This document shows, in pieces, positions 48,368 through 56,581 of a stretch of 64,000 nt of DNA; positions within the stretch are counted from its first letter, which is position 1; every line of letters begins with the position of its first letter. The stretch spans positions 3,797,001 to 3,861,000 of the forward strand of contig NZ_CP107031.2 of NCBI RefSeq assembly GCF_027474845.2, written 5' to 3'. Position numbers and translations under genes: made by a program. Origin of the DNA: Maribacter aestuarii (GTDB taxonomy: Bacteria; Bacteroidota; Bacteroidia; Flavobacteriales; Flavobacteriaceae). The notes under the pieces were generated by a model that was not told where the DNA came from, did not search any database, and saw only the letters and a list, made by a program, of their open reading frames with translations.

Positions 48368-49153
48368 ATGGCGAAGTTACTACAGTTTAGGATTTTAAAA
48401 ATTAAACATTTTGTTATATTTACAACAATACTGATTTTCAGCTCTTGTCAGCGGCAACCCAACTCCATCAGTAAAATAGAGGGAAAACAAATAGCCATAG
48501 ACAGTTCATGGGCGGAAATGCCGGAGATTAAAAATTTCATAGCCCCTTACCATAATCGGGTAAACACCATGTTGGACAGTACCCTGGCCTACGCCCCCTA
48601 TAAAATCACGAAAGATGATGGGGCATACAACACCACTGCAGGAAATCTCATGGCGGACCTTATGCTCTCCGAAGCCAACCCCATCTTTAAAAAGCGCACA
48701 GGAAAGGAAATCGATTTTGTATTGATGAACCACGGTGGTATTCGATCCATCATCTCTCAAGGGAACGTTTCCGCCAGAACGGCCTACGAGGTAATGCCTT
48801 TTGAAAATAATATTGCTGTGGTAGAACTGAACGGGAAATCGGTTTTAGAAATGATACATTATATCATCCAATCCAAAAGAGCGCATCCCTTGGGCGGTAT
48901 ACAGGTGGTTCTGAATAAAGATGACAGCATCAATAAAATTCTAGTACAAGGAAAGGCATTTGTCGTGGACCAACACTATTATATAGCTACTTCGGACTAT
49001 TTGGTAAGCGGTGGCGATGATATGGTATTCTTTAAAGATGCCATTACCATAACCGATATCGATTATAAAATTAGAAATGCGATGATCGATTATTTCTCTA
49101 AAGTCGATACCCTATCGCCCAAAGTAGATGATCGTTTTTATAAATTGAACTAG
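48368..49153 (+). CDS. 5'-nucleotidase C-terminal domain lipoprotein
   Basis: A 261-residue protein with a lipoprotein signal (FVIFTTILIFSSC) after a 15-residue basic leader, holding only the C-terminal, substrate-binding domain of UshA-type 5'-nucleotidases (NTTAGNLMADLML, FVLMNHGGIRS, FENNIAVVELNGKSVLEMI, VATSDYLVSGGDDM-like end). The catalytic half is the next gene, three bases downstream. The two products presumably assemble in the periplasm to hydrolyse nucleotides. Confidence 0.9.
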   Translation: MAKLLQFRILKIKHFVIFTTILIFSSCQRQPNSISKIEGKQIAIDSSWAEMPEIKNFIAPYHNRVNTMLDSTLAYAPYKITKDDGAYNTTAGNLMADLMLSEANPIFKKRTGKEIDFVLMNHGGIRSIISQGNVSARTAYEVMPFENNIAVVELNGKSVLEMIHYIIQSKRAHPLGGIQVVLNKDDSINKILVQGKAFVVDQHYYIATSDYLVSGGDDMVFFKDAITITDIDYKIRNAMIDYFSKVDTLSPKVDDRFYKLN

Positions 49154-49156
49154 CAC

Positions 49157-50065
49157 ATGGAAAGAAGAAAATTCATACATCATACGCTGGCCACGGCATC
49201 CTTTATTGGAGCGGGTGGGCTATCCTTAAATTCTTGTGGAACGAATAAAAAAAGTCATCTGACCATATTGCACACCAACGATGTGCACAGTCATATTGAT
49301 GCTTTCCCAAAAGACCATTCCAGTTTTCCGGGATTGGGTGGTTTGGCGCGTAGAGCCGGTCTGGTGAAATCCATACGAGAGGGGAATCCGAATACGCTGC
49401 TCTTTGATGCCGGTGATATTTTTCAGGGAACCCCGTATTTCAATTTTTATGGCGGCGAATTGGAAATGAAATTGATGACCATGCTCAATTACGATGCCGC
49501 CACAATCGGTAATCACGATTTTGATAATGGAGTCGATGGTCTTCTGGCGCAAATCCCCTACGGCAAATTCGATTTTATTTCTTCCAATTACGATTTCAGC
49601 AAAACGGTACTGGCCGGGTTCACGAAACCCTATCAAACCTATTTGCGCGATGGTATTAAAATTGGGGTTTATGGTCTAGGCATTCAACTAGCTGGCCTGG
49701 TCACCAAAACGCTGTATAAGGAAACGGAGTATTTGAATCCTTATGAAATCGCCACCGACATGGAACGCCGATTAAAGGAGGAGGAACAATGCGATTTAAT
49801 CGTATGTCTTTCCCATCTGGGTTATAGCTATAATGATGAAAATCGCCCAGACGATATGACATTGGCCTCAAAGACCAAACACACGGACCTTATCATAGGA
49901 GGGCATACCCATACCTTTTTGGACAAACCGACTATCGTAGTCAATGCCGAGGGTAGGGAGATTCTAGTGAACCAGGTGGGCTGTTATGGCATCAACTTAG
50001 GTCGTATCGATTTTTACTTTGATGAAAACGGAATTACTACGGATGGGGTATCCATTGCCGTATAA
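49157..50065 (+). CDS. 5'-nucleotidase catalytic (metallophosphatase) subunit, Tat-type signal
   Basis: A 302-residue calcineurin-like phosphatase, the N-terminal catalytic half of a 5'-nucleotidase. Metal-binding motifs: HTNDVHSH near residue 38, DAGDIFQG, GNHDFDNG, SHLGY, GGHTHTF. The N-terminus MERRKFIHHTLATASFIGAG carries twin arginines and ends in a lipobox-like LNSC, suggesting Tat export and lipidation. The order of the two halves on the DNA (C-terminal half first) is the reverse of the fused enzyme. Confidence 0.92.
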   Translation: MERRKFIHHTLATASFIGAGGLSLNSCGTNKKSHLTILHTNDVHSHIDAFPKDHSSFPGLGGLARRAGLVKSIREGNPNTLLFDAGDIFQGTPYFNFYGGELEMKLMTMLNYDAATIGNHDFDNGVDGLLAQIPYGKFDFISSNYDFSKTVLAGFTKPYQTYLRDGIKIGVYGLGIQLAGLVTKTLYKETEYLNPYEIATDMERRLKEEEQCDLIVCLSHLGYSYNDENRPDDMTLASKTKHTDLIIGGHTHTFLDKPTIVVNAEGREILVNQVGCYGINLGRIDFYFDENGITTDGVSIAV

Positions 50066-50076
50066 ATTATATTCAG

Positions 50077-50526
50077 ATGGGGCGAATCCTAAGAACAGAC
50101 TCCTCAAATCCTGATTTTTTCAAATTAGTGGCACTCTTGGATGCCGATTTAGCCTTGCGCGATGGGCCCGACAATGCCTTCTATGCCCAATTTAACGGAA
50201 TAGACGTACTAAAGCATTGTGTGGTCTATTACGAGAATGATACCTTTTTAGGTTGCGGAGCTATAAAGCGTTTCAATGCTTCCGCAATGGAGGTTAAACG
50301 GATGTTCGTAGAACCTGCTGCACGTGGCAAGGGAATCGCTTCCCTCCTATTGTCCGAATTGGAAAAATGGACAAAAGAGCTGGGCTATTCCCATTGTGTT
50401 TTGGAAACAGGATTACGTCAACCCGAAGCTATCGCACTCTACAAAAAAAACGATTATACTGTAATTCCCAATTATCCGCCTTACGAAGGGGTTGAGAATA
50501 GCGTTTGTTTTAGAAAGGAGCTTTAG
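50077..50526 (+). CDS. GNAT family N-acetyltransferase
   Basis: A 149-residue acetyltransferase with the acetyl-CoA pyrophosphate loop in VEPAARGKGIASLLL and the typical AMEVKRMFV strand before it; it ends CFRKEL. The substrate is not evident. Eleven bases after the nucleotidase gene, in the same orientation, so possibly co-transcribed. Confidence 0.9.
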   Translation: MGRILRTDSSNPDFFKLVALLDADLALRDGPDNAFYAQFNGIDVLKHCVVYYENDTFLGCGAIKRFNASAMEVKRMFVEPAARGKGIASLLLSELEKWTKELGYSHCVLETGLRQPEAIALYKKNDYTVIPNYPPYEGVENSVCFRKEL

Positions 50527-50634
50527 TCTTTGCACTTCTCTGTTAAAAACTTTCTCACAAACCCAATCTCCAATCCCAAAAAATCATAGTAAGAATAACG
50601 AACTTAGACCACAATTAACCAAACACCCATCCCT

Positions 50635-51939
50635 ATGAAACCGTTCCATTTTATTTTTTTAATCTTCATTTTAACCATCCTAGCTTCCTGCAGAACGGAA
50701 ACCAAGACCGTTGCAGCCGTAGAAAAGTTTCAATTTGCAGAACCCAGTGCAGTGGGCATGATAGCGGATAGTTTGGCCAAAATTGATGATATGGTGATGG
50801 AATTTGTAGAGGCCAACAAATACCCGGGAGCCGTCACACTAGTGGCTAAAGACGGAAAAATTATTTATGAATCCGAGGTGGGCTGGTCGGATTCATCACG
50901 AACAATACCCTATAGAAAGGACCATTTATTCCGTATGGCCTCCATGACCAAACCGCTGGTCTCCGTGGCGGCCATGCAATTGGTGGAGAACGGAAAATTG
51001 AACCTGGATGACCCCGTTGGCAAATACATTCCCACCTTCAGCGAAACTGAAGTACTTACCAATTTTAATCCCGCAGATACGACGTGGACCAGCACACCCT
51101 CCGCATCAGCCCCTACTGTGCGGCAGTTATTGACCCATACCGCCGGCGTACCCTATGCATTTACAAATCCCCCGGTACATGGTGCCATTCTGGCCAAGCA
51201 TGGTATTCCCGACTTGAGCACCTATTTGCCCATGACCGTTGCCGAAACTATGAGCAAATTGGGAAATCTTCCTTTAATGCACGAGCCAGGAGCCCAGTGG
51301 ATGTATGGTCTGAATACCGATGTCTTGGGACGCGTAGTGGAAGTTGCCTCCGGACAAAAATTGGATAATTACATCCGTGAGCATATCACAAAACCGTTGG
51401 GGATAGAAAAATTGGACTTTTATTTCAACGATTCCCTAACGACCGACCTTCCAAAGGTATTCGTACCCGATCCTGAAGGAGGGATTACCCAGGTGGACTC
51501 CGCAATGGGTCCCTGGTATATTCCCAACTATCCTACGCAAGGAGCGCAAACCTACCATTCCGGAGGTAGCGGCATGACCGGTACGGCGCGCGATTATTTC
51601 CTCTTTTGCCAAGCCATGCTGAACGACGGAATCTTAGGAGGTAAACGGATTTTAAAAACGGAAACCGCGCAAATCATGCATCAGGATCAAATAGATACCA
51701 TTTCGTATCCATGGGGGACAGCACGTTTCGGTTTTGGTTTTGATGTGGCGGATGGCCATCCCCTACGACCCAATGGCACCTACAGCTGGAGCGGTGCTTT
51801 TAGTACCGTTTTTTGGATAGACCCTACGAACGATCTCATCGTAATACAATTACGGCAAGTCCTGAGCTCTCCCGATAACGCCGATATTAATTCAAAACTG
51901 GAGAAAATTGTATATGGTGCCTTAACTGAAAGTAAGTAA
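50635..51939 (+). CDS. Serine hydrolase, class C beta-lactamase/esterase family
   Basis: A 434-residue lipoprotein (MKPFHFIFLIFILTILASC, Cys19). S12-family fold: catalytic Ser103 and Lys106 in SMTK, Tyr224 in WMYGLNTDVLG, and HSGGSGMTG where KTG stands in true class C beta-lactamases. That points to an esterase or D-peptidase rather than an antibiotic-resistance enzyme. Third-codon positions are richer in C and G than in neighbouring genes. The amidohydrolase gene follows after 38 bases, probably one operon. Confidence 0.9.
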   Translation: MKPFHFIFLIFILTILASCRTETKTVAAVEKFQFAEPSAVGMIADSLAKIDDMVMEFVEANKYPGAVTLVAKDGKIIYESEVGWSDSSRTIPYRKDHLFRMASMTKPLVSVAAMQLVENGKLNLDDPVGKYIPTFSETEVLTNFNPADTTWTSTPSASAPTVRQLLTHTAGVPYAFTNPPVHGAILAKHGIPDLSTYLPMTVAETMSKLGNLPLMHEPGAQWMYGLNTDVLGRVVEVASGQKLDNYIREHITKPLGIEKLDFYFNDSLTTDLPKVFVPDPEGGITQVDSAMGPWYIPNYPTQGAQTYHSGGSGMTGTARDYFLFCQAMLNDGILGGKRILKTETAQIMHQDQIDTISYPWGTARFGFGFDVADGHPLRPNGTYSWSGAFSTVFWIDPTNDLIVIQLRQVLSSPDNADINSKLEKIVYGALTESK

Positions 51940-51977
51940 CAATCGCTATCTTAAATCCTTAATAAAATCAACCTGAT

Positions 51978-54020
51978 ATGAAACTACGAATCCTCTATTT
52001 ACCCTTTATTTTATTGCTGCTCATTTCCTGTAATCAAGAAGCGGATGAAAAATCTTCTTTGGAAGCTTATCAGGGCGATGAAACGTACTCCGTCATCTTT
52101 GGCGGTACCGTGGTCGGTCATTTGAAGACCCTGACCGTTGGAGATACTATACAAGTGGATTACGATTATAAAAACAATGGTCGTGGACCTACCATGAAAG
52201 AGACCATCGTGTTAAATGCGGCCGGGTTTCCGGTGCAATGGGATATTTCCGGGAACACCACTTTTGGCAATAGCGTGGACGAAAAGTTTAGGATGAATGG
52301 AAACAACGCTTCCTGGACCGATGCCACTGGTAGCGATAGTACGGCGACCAACACGGCGTTGTGGTATGTGAATCAATCTGGTAGTCCGTATTCGGAGATA
52401 CTTACGGCACGTAGCCTTATGAACGCTCCCGATTTTTCTGCCGATGTACTTCCGGCGGGCAAACTGAAACTCACCGAAATGGAAAAAACCAGCATAACGG
52501 TAGATTCCACCATGGTGGACCTGACCACATATGCCATGTCCGGTGCGGATTTGAATCCCTCCTATTTCATTGCTGATAACGACCAAAGGTTATTCGCCGT
52601 TATCAGTCCGTCGTTCGTCATTGTTCGGGAAGGTTTTGAATCGAAAGAAAAAGAACTCAGGGCATATGCCGAAAAATATTCCACAGAGCGTTTTGAATCC
52701 CTTCAAAAGCAATACGCCCATAACTACGGGAAAAAGGTGCGTATCACCAACGTAAAAATCTTTGACCCCAATACCTTACAATTGTCCGCACCATCATCTG
52801 TGTTGGTAGACGGGGAGCGTATTGTAAGTATCGATGCCTCAGACGCCAGTGGCGCGGATGAGGTGGTCATTGACGGAGCCGGCGGCACCTTGGTGGCCGG
52901 AATGTACGAAATGCATGCCCACACCGGGGATGAGGGCGCCTTGCTGAATGTACTGGCGGGCGTAACTTCCTTCCGGGATATGGGGAACGATAATGAGGTC
53001 CTGGACGAGCTCATCAAGAAAATAAATTCAGGCATTTTAGCCGGACCTCGGGTACATCGCTTAGGTTTTATTGAGGGACAAAGTGAGTACAGCGCCAATA
53101 ACGGTATTTTGGTTTCCAGTGAGGAAGAGGCGCTGGCGGCGGTGGACACCTATCATGACAAAGGTTTTTATGGTGTCAAACTGTACAATTCCATGAACGG
53201 GGATTGGGCCCCGGTCATCGTTAAAAAGGCCCATGGCTACGGCATGTTCGTCTGTGGACATGTGCCCGCGTTCTCCAATGCTAATGCCATGTTACGTGCC
53301 GGTTTTGATGAAATGACGCATATAAACCAGACGATGTTGGGTTGGGTATTGGAGCCCGATGAAGATACCCGGACGTTACTACGACTTACGGCCCTGAAAC
53401 GTTTTCCGGGCTTGGACCTGAACAGTCCCAAAGTGCAGCAAACCATGGACTTGTTCGTAAAGAACAATACCGCTATGGACCCCACCTTGGCCATCCATGA
53501 GGTGTTGATGAAAGCGAGAAACGGGAAAGTCTGGGACGGCACCAAGGATGTCATAGACCATTTGCCCCCCAACGCCCAACGGGGATATAAGGTAGCCTTG
53601 GCCGATGTAGCTTCGTCCGAGGACGACACTGCCTATCGTGAGGGTTATGAAAAAATTGTGGAGACCTTAAAAATGATGAAGGATAAAGGTATCCAGATCA
53701 TACCGGGCACGGATTTGGGTGGCTCTTTCTTTTACCATAGGGAACTGGAGCTGTACGAACAATTGGGCTTTACCCCTGCGGAACTCGTGAAACTGGCGAC
53801 CTATGATATGGCGAATTATTTGGGCGACAAGGACCTGGGAAGCATTGCGCCCGGCAAACTGGCGGATTTCTTCCTCATTCCCGGTAACCCCGTGGAGGAT
53901 ATTAAGGCCATAAAAACCATAGCCCTGGTATCCCGAGGTGGTACGTTCTACTACCCTAGTGAGGTCTATCCTGCGTTTGGTATTGAGCCTTTTACCGAAA
54001 TGCCGAAAGTAACGGAGTAA
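51978..54020 (+). CDS. Secreted metal-dependent amidohydrolase, lipoprotein
   Basis: A 680-residue lipoprotein (MKLRILYLPFILLLLISC, Cys18). The first about 270 residues are a beta-rich accessory region; the amidohydrolase barrel starts near 280 (DGERIVSIDASD) with His313-x-His315 (MHAHT), a Lys in GVKLYNS, His in CGHVPAF and MTHINQ, and Asp in PGTDLGG, a full metal set for the imidazolonepropionase-like/Xaa-Pro dipeptidase-like group. C-terminal LGSIAPGKLADFFLI is the family ending. Probably acts on peptides or cyclic amides in the periplasm together with the preceding hydrolase. Same GC-rich codon use as that gene. Confidence 0.92.
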   Translation: MKLRILYLPFILLLLISCNQEADEKSSLEAYQGDETYSVIFGGTVVGHLKTLTVGDTIQVDYDYKNNGRGPTMKETIVLNAAGFPVQWDISGNTTFGNSVDEKFRMNGNNASWTDATGSDSTATNTALWYVNQSGSPYSEILTARSLMNAPDFSADVLPAGKLKLTEMEKTSITVDSTMVDLTTYAMSGADLNPSYFIADNDQRLFAVISPSFVIVREGFESKEKELRAYAEKYSTERFESLQKQYAHNYGKKVRITNVKIFDPNTLQLSAPSSVLVDGERIVSIDASDASGADEVVIDGAGGTLVAGMYEMHAHTGDEGALLNVLAGVTSFRDMGNDNEVLDELIKKINSGILAGPRVHRLGFIEGQSEYSANNGILVSSEEEALAAVDTYHDKGFYGVKLYNSMNGDWAPVIVKKAHGYGMFVCGHVPAFSNANAMLRAGFDEMTHINQTMLGWVLEPDEDTRTLLRLTALKRFPGLDLNSPKVQQTMDLFVKNNTAMDPTLAIHEVLMKARNGKVWDGTKDVIDHLPPNAQRGYKVALADVASSEDDTAYREGYEKIVETLKMMKDKGIQIIPGTDLGGSFFYHRELELYEQLGFTPAELVKLATYDMANYLGDKDLGSIAPGKLADFFLIPGNPVEDIKAIKTIALVSRGGTFYYPSEVYPAFGIEPFTEMPKVTE

Positions 54021-54073
54021 TAGTTATGATTAAGTTTTGATATTAAGGTTCGCCTAAGGTTAATCTACTTTGG

Positions 54074-54235
54074 ATGTCACTTCGAGTGAATTTCCCAGAC
54101 GTTGCCCTGAGCGGAGCCGAAGGGTACGAGGAAATTTGTATCGAGAAGCAATCTCGTGCCAAAAGGCACTGCCCTAAGCGGAGTCTAGTGTTCTCGATAC
54201 AACGTCCCTTTCAGGACGTCACTCGAACTGACAAT
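54074..54235. repeat. Palindromic repeat A, copy 1
   Basis: About 160 bases bounded by near-perfect terminal inverted repeats (TGTCACTTCGAGTGA against TCACTCGAACTGACA). Inside is a second perfect inverted pair (TTGTATCGAGAA/TTCTCGATACAA) and two related GCCCTGAGCGGAG units. Non-coding; short frames through it are artefacts. Copies 2 and 3 are at 55780 and 56118. Confidence 0.85.
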
Positions 54236-54264
54236 CGTGATTATTCAAAAAAAACTATTTAATG

Positions 54265-54419
54265 TGAGAGGGGAGCTTATTAAAGTACTACGAAGGTAAA
54301 ACAAGCCAACGGCTCCTCCCTTTAACTAAAGGGAGGTGGTCAATTTAATTGGCATGAGGGTTCTGACTTTACCACAATACGAATTGAAAACAGAACTCCC
54401 CGGTTTGACAAGCCAAACC
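54265..54419. repeat. Palindromic repeat B, copy 1
   Basis: About 155 bases: AGAGGGG start, then CCTCCCTTTA-N4-TAAAGGGAGG hairpin, then GGGTTCTG...CAGAACTCCC arms, then GGTTTGACAAGCCAAACC. The last 64 bases are identical to copy 3 (54356-54419 = 56407-56470). It lies directly downstream of the putative anti-sigma gene. The remaining intergenic sequence from 54021 holds nothing else I recognise. Confidence 0.85.
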
Positions 54420-54465
54420 TCAAAACCAAATCGTTATATTCAATAAATCAAAATCCCTGCTATTT

Positions 54466-55056
54466 TTAATTCTCTAGTCCACTTATTAATTCATCAACCT
54501 TATCAATTCTTGGGTCGATTTCATTTTTCACTCTTTTTTTATTTAAAAAATATGCATAAATCCCTATGGATATGGTAGCCAAATAACTAATAATTATTAT
54601 ATGGCGCTTTTCGGGCAACTCCCAAAAACCAACTAGAAAAAGGAACATAATAGGGAAAATGGGAAGAACTCCCCAATAGAAATACGTTTCAAGCAATTTC
54701 TTTTGTGCTTTAAGGTATATCTTAGTCCTTTTGAGATATTCAAGATAATTTTCTTCCAAATCACTAGGTTTAATATTTTTTATACCCAATACTTTGATCA
54801 ATGTCGTGATTCCTAAAATAATTATTAATATGCAAGCAATTTTGGTAGTAGTAAAAGGAACCCGAAAAATGAGGTAAGCAAAGGAAAGAATACCAATAAT
54901 TAAAGAAATCACCTCTACGAGTTCAAGATATTTCCACCATCTATGTAACCGTCCCAAACTTGATTTTAATTCTATCATCAGTTTTGATTTATTGAATTTT
55001 ATCTGTTCGTGATCGCTTGAGGATTGCCAAATTTTAATAAGTTCATCTTCTATCAT
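54466..55056 (-). CDS. Membrane protein, putative anti-sigma factor
   Basis: A 196-residue protein with a short charged N-terminus (MIEDELIKIWQSSSDHEQIK) and four hydrophobic segments (about 48-66, 71-90, 125-143, 152-170). Overlaps the ECF sigma gene by four bases (ATGA), the usual layout of a sigma/anti-sigma pair; the W-Q-x-S N-terminus resembles that of Bacteroidota membrane regulators paired with sigma-70 genes. AT-rich compared with the core genes. Assignment as anti-sigma is from context. Confidence 0.7.
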   Translation of the reverse strand: MIEDELIKIWQSSSDHEQIKFNKSKLMIELKSSLGRLHRWWKYLELVEVISLIIGILSFAYLIFRVPFTTTKIACILIIILGITTLIKVLGIKNIKPSDLEENYLEYLKRTKIYLKAQKKLLETYFYWGVLPIFPIMFLFLVGFWELPEKRHIIIISYLATISIGIYAYFLNKKRVKNEIDPRIDKVDELISGLEN

Positions 55057-55559
55057 AATGTTTTATTTATACAGTTCAACAATTTTGACTTTATACGTTT
55101 GACCTTTACAGCTATGTGGTTTTCGGATAATCCTAGAATACTTGAAATTTCCCTGTAAGCAACCTCTTCCAAGTAAAGAGCAACTATTGCCTTATCAGCT
55201 TCATCCAATTTTTTCACACATTTTCTTAGACTATTCAGTTTTTCATTTACTTCTTCGTTATTTTCTGCTGAACCAAGATTGGAAATAGTCATGCTATCCA
55301 ATCGTATGAAGCGCTTTTGATTTTTAGTCTGCTTAGATTTGGAACGAAGACAAACATTTAAGGCAATTCTAAACATCCAAGTTCCAATGGACGAATTATC
55401 TTTAAATGTGTTCATCGACCTCCATATATGGACTAACACCTCTTGAAATAGGTCTTTGGCGTCCTCCTCGTCTTTGGAATATATCGAGCAAATTCTAAAT
55501 AGCTTTTCTTGATTTTTTTCTAGTGCATCAAGAAATATAGTTTCCTGTTCTTTTTCCAT
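55053..55559 (-). CDS. ECF-type RNA polymerase sigma factor
   Basis: A 168-residue sigma-70 family protein. Region 2 (LFRICSIYSKDEEDAKDLFQ and VLVHIWRSMNTFK, TWMFRIALNVCL) and region 4 (EVAYREISSILGLSENHIAV) are both clear, linked by a short acidic loop. It would direct polymerase to its own promoter set. Pairs with the overlapping membrane protein gene; both lie between arrays of repeats A and B. Confidence 0.92.
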   Translation of the reverse strand: MEKEQETIFLDALEKNQEKLFRICSIYSKDEEDAKDLFQEVLVHIWRSMNTFKDNSSIGTWMFRIALNVCLRSKSKQTKNQKRFIRLDSMTISNLGSAENNEEVNEKLNSLRKCVKKLDEADKAIVALYLEEVAYREISSILGLSENHIAVKVKRIKSKLLNCINKTL

Positions 55560-55654
55560 TGTTAAGGCTTCTGTCCACTATTTTAGTTACCAAAGTCTTC
55601 TAAATATGACAATTTATTATTATAAATTTTGATTTATACCAGCCTATTGATTTT

Positions 55655-55775
55655 CCACTTGGATGGAAGCGGCTTGTTTTTGCAGACTGACTACACACGG
55701 ATGCAATGGCCGGAGGGTTCTGATTTTGCTAACGTATCAGTTGAAAACAAAACTCCTTTTCTTCCAGCGCTCCGC
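55655..55775. repeat. Partial repeat B (degenerate copy)
   Basis: Contains the GGCCGGAGGGTTCTGA-TTT and GTTGAAAACA-AACTCC parts of repeat B but lacks the AAGGTAAAACAAGCC start. Adjoins repeat A copy 2. Of the 1-kb gene-free stretch 55560-56578, nearly all downstream of here is repeat. Confidence 0.6.
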
Positions 55776-55779
55776 GCAC

Positions 55780-55940
55780 TGTCACTTCGAGTGAATTTGC
55801 GAGAGTTGCGGCGAGCGGAGCCGAAGGGTACGAGGAAATTTGTATCGAGAAGTAATCATGTTCCAAAGGGTACTGCCCTGAGCGCAGTTGTAGGGTTCTC
55901 GATACAACGCCTCTTTCAGGCCGTCACTCGAACTGACAAT
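55780..55940. repeat. Palindromic repeat A, copy 2
   Basis: Same terminal inverted repeats and inner TTGTATCGAGAA/TTCTCGATACAA pair as copy 1, with scattered substitutions (for example GAGAGTTGCGGCGAGCGGAG). Confidence 0.85.
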
Positions 55941-55974
55941 CGTGATTAATCAAAAAACCCTCTAAAGGGCAACT

Positions 55975-56095
55975 AACAGAGCATCACCAAGGTAAAACAA
56001 GCCAACGGCTCCTCCCTTTAGACAAACGGAGATGGCCAATGTAATTGGCCGGAGGATTCTGATTTTGCTTTGCATGAGTTGAAAACAGAGCTCCC
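55975..56095. repeat. Palindromic repeat B, copy 2
   Basis: Shares 32 identical bases with copies 1 and 3 (55989-56020, AAGGTAAAACAAGCC onwards), then diverges; its CCTCCC/GGAGAT arms are damaged. Ends against repeat A copy 3. Confidence 0.75.
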
Positions 56096-56117
56096 TTTAT
56101 TCTTACGCCCCGTTTGC

Positions 56118-56278
56118 TGTCACTTCGAGTGAATTTCCAAGTCGTTGCCCTGAGCGGAGCCGAAGGGTACACGGAAATTTGTAGCGAGAAGTAATCATGT
56201 TTCAAATGGCACTGCCCCGAGCGTGGTCCTAGGGTTCTCGATACAACGTCTCTTTCAGGACGTCACTCGAACTGACAA
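56118..56278. repeat. Palindromic repeat A, copy 3
   Basis: Third full copy with intact terminal arms; closest to copy 1 in the GTTGCCCTGAGCGGAGCCGA part. Confidence 0.85.
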
Positions 56279-56295
56279 TCGTGATTATTCTAATA

Positions 56296-56499
56296 AAACT
56301 CTTAAACTTAAGAGGGGGGCTTATAAAAGTATCACCAAGGTAAAACAAGCCAACGGCTCCTCCCTTTAGAGATAGGGAGGTGGACTTTGAGTAAGCGAAA
56401 AGGCCGGAGGGTTCTGACTTTACCACAATACGAATTGAAAACAGAACTCCCCGGTTTGACAAGCCAAACCACCCCTCTTAAACTTAAGAGGGGAGCTAA
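56296..56499. repeat. Palindromic repeat B, copy 3, with flanking CTCTTAA palindromes
   Basis: The fullest B copy. CTCTTAA-AC-TTAAGAG palindromes flank it on both sides (56300-56315 and 56475-56490), suggesting these are its true ends. Its final 64 bases equal copy 1. It ends about 80 bases before the TIR gene. Confidence 0.85.
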
Positions 56500-56519
56500 T
56501 TTATTTAAGTGTTAAAAAC

Positions 56520-56540
56520 TTCTTACAACTCTTGTAAGAA
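56520..56540. promoter_or_regulatory. Perfect palindrome before the TIR-ATPase gene
   Basis: TTCTTACAA-CTC-TTGTAAGAA, nine-base perfect arms. TAAATTTT (56551-56558), a 7/8 match to the -7 box, follows at ten bases, so the palindrome covers the -33 region: a candidate repressor site for the gene at 56582. Confidence 0.5.
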
Positions 56541-56581
56541 TGGTTACAGATAAATTTTAGAAAGCCCGAACTTCGTTATTG

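Noticed and set aside
50635..51939. Antibiotic-resistance beta-lactamase
   Set aside because: The SMTK and Tyr motifs fit family S12, but HSGG stands where KTG is expected and the gene pairs with an amidohydrolase; esterase/peptidase is more likely.
54074..54262. Short plus-strand frame through repeat A copy 1
   Set aside because: Entirely repeat sequence; the similar frame at 55629-55949 differs in length and phase, so no protein is conserved.
55629..55949. 106-codon frame in the intergenic repeats
   Set aside because: Spans partial repeat B and repeat A, which are palindromic non-coding elements.
55984..56462. Two minus-strand frames over repeats A and B
   Set aside because: Same reason; no protein-like composition and no start context.
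54021..56500. CRISPR array
   Set aside because: Repeats are 150-170 bases, internally palindromic and directly adjoining in two alternating families, without regular spacers.
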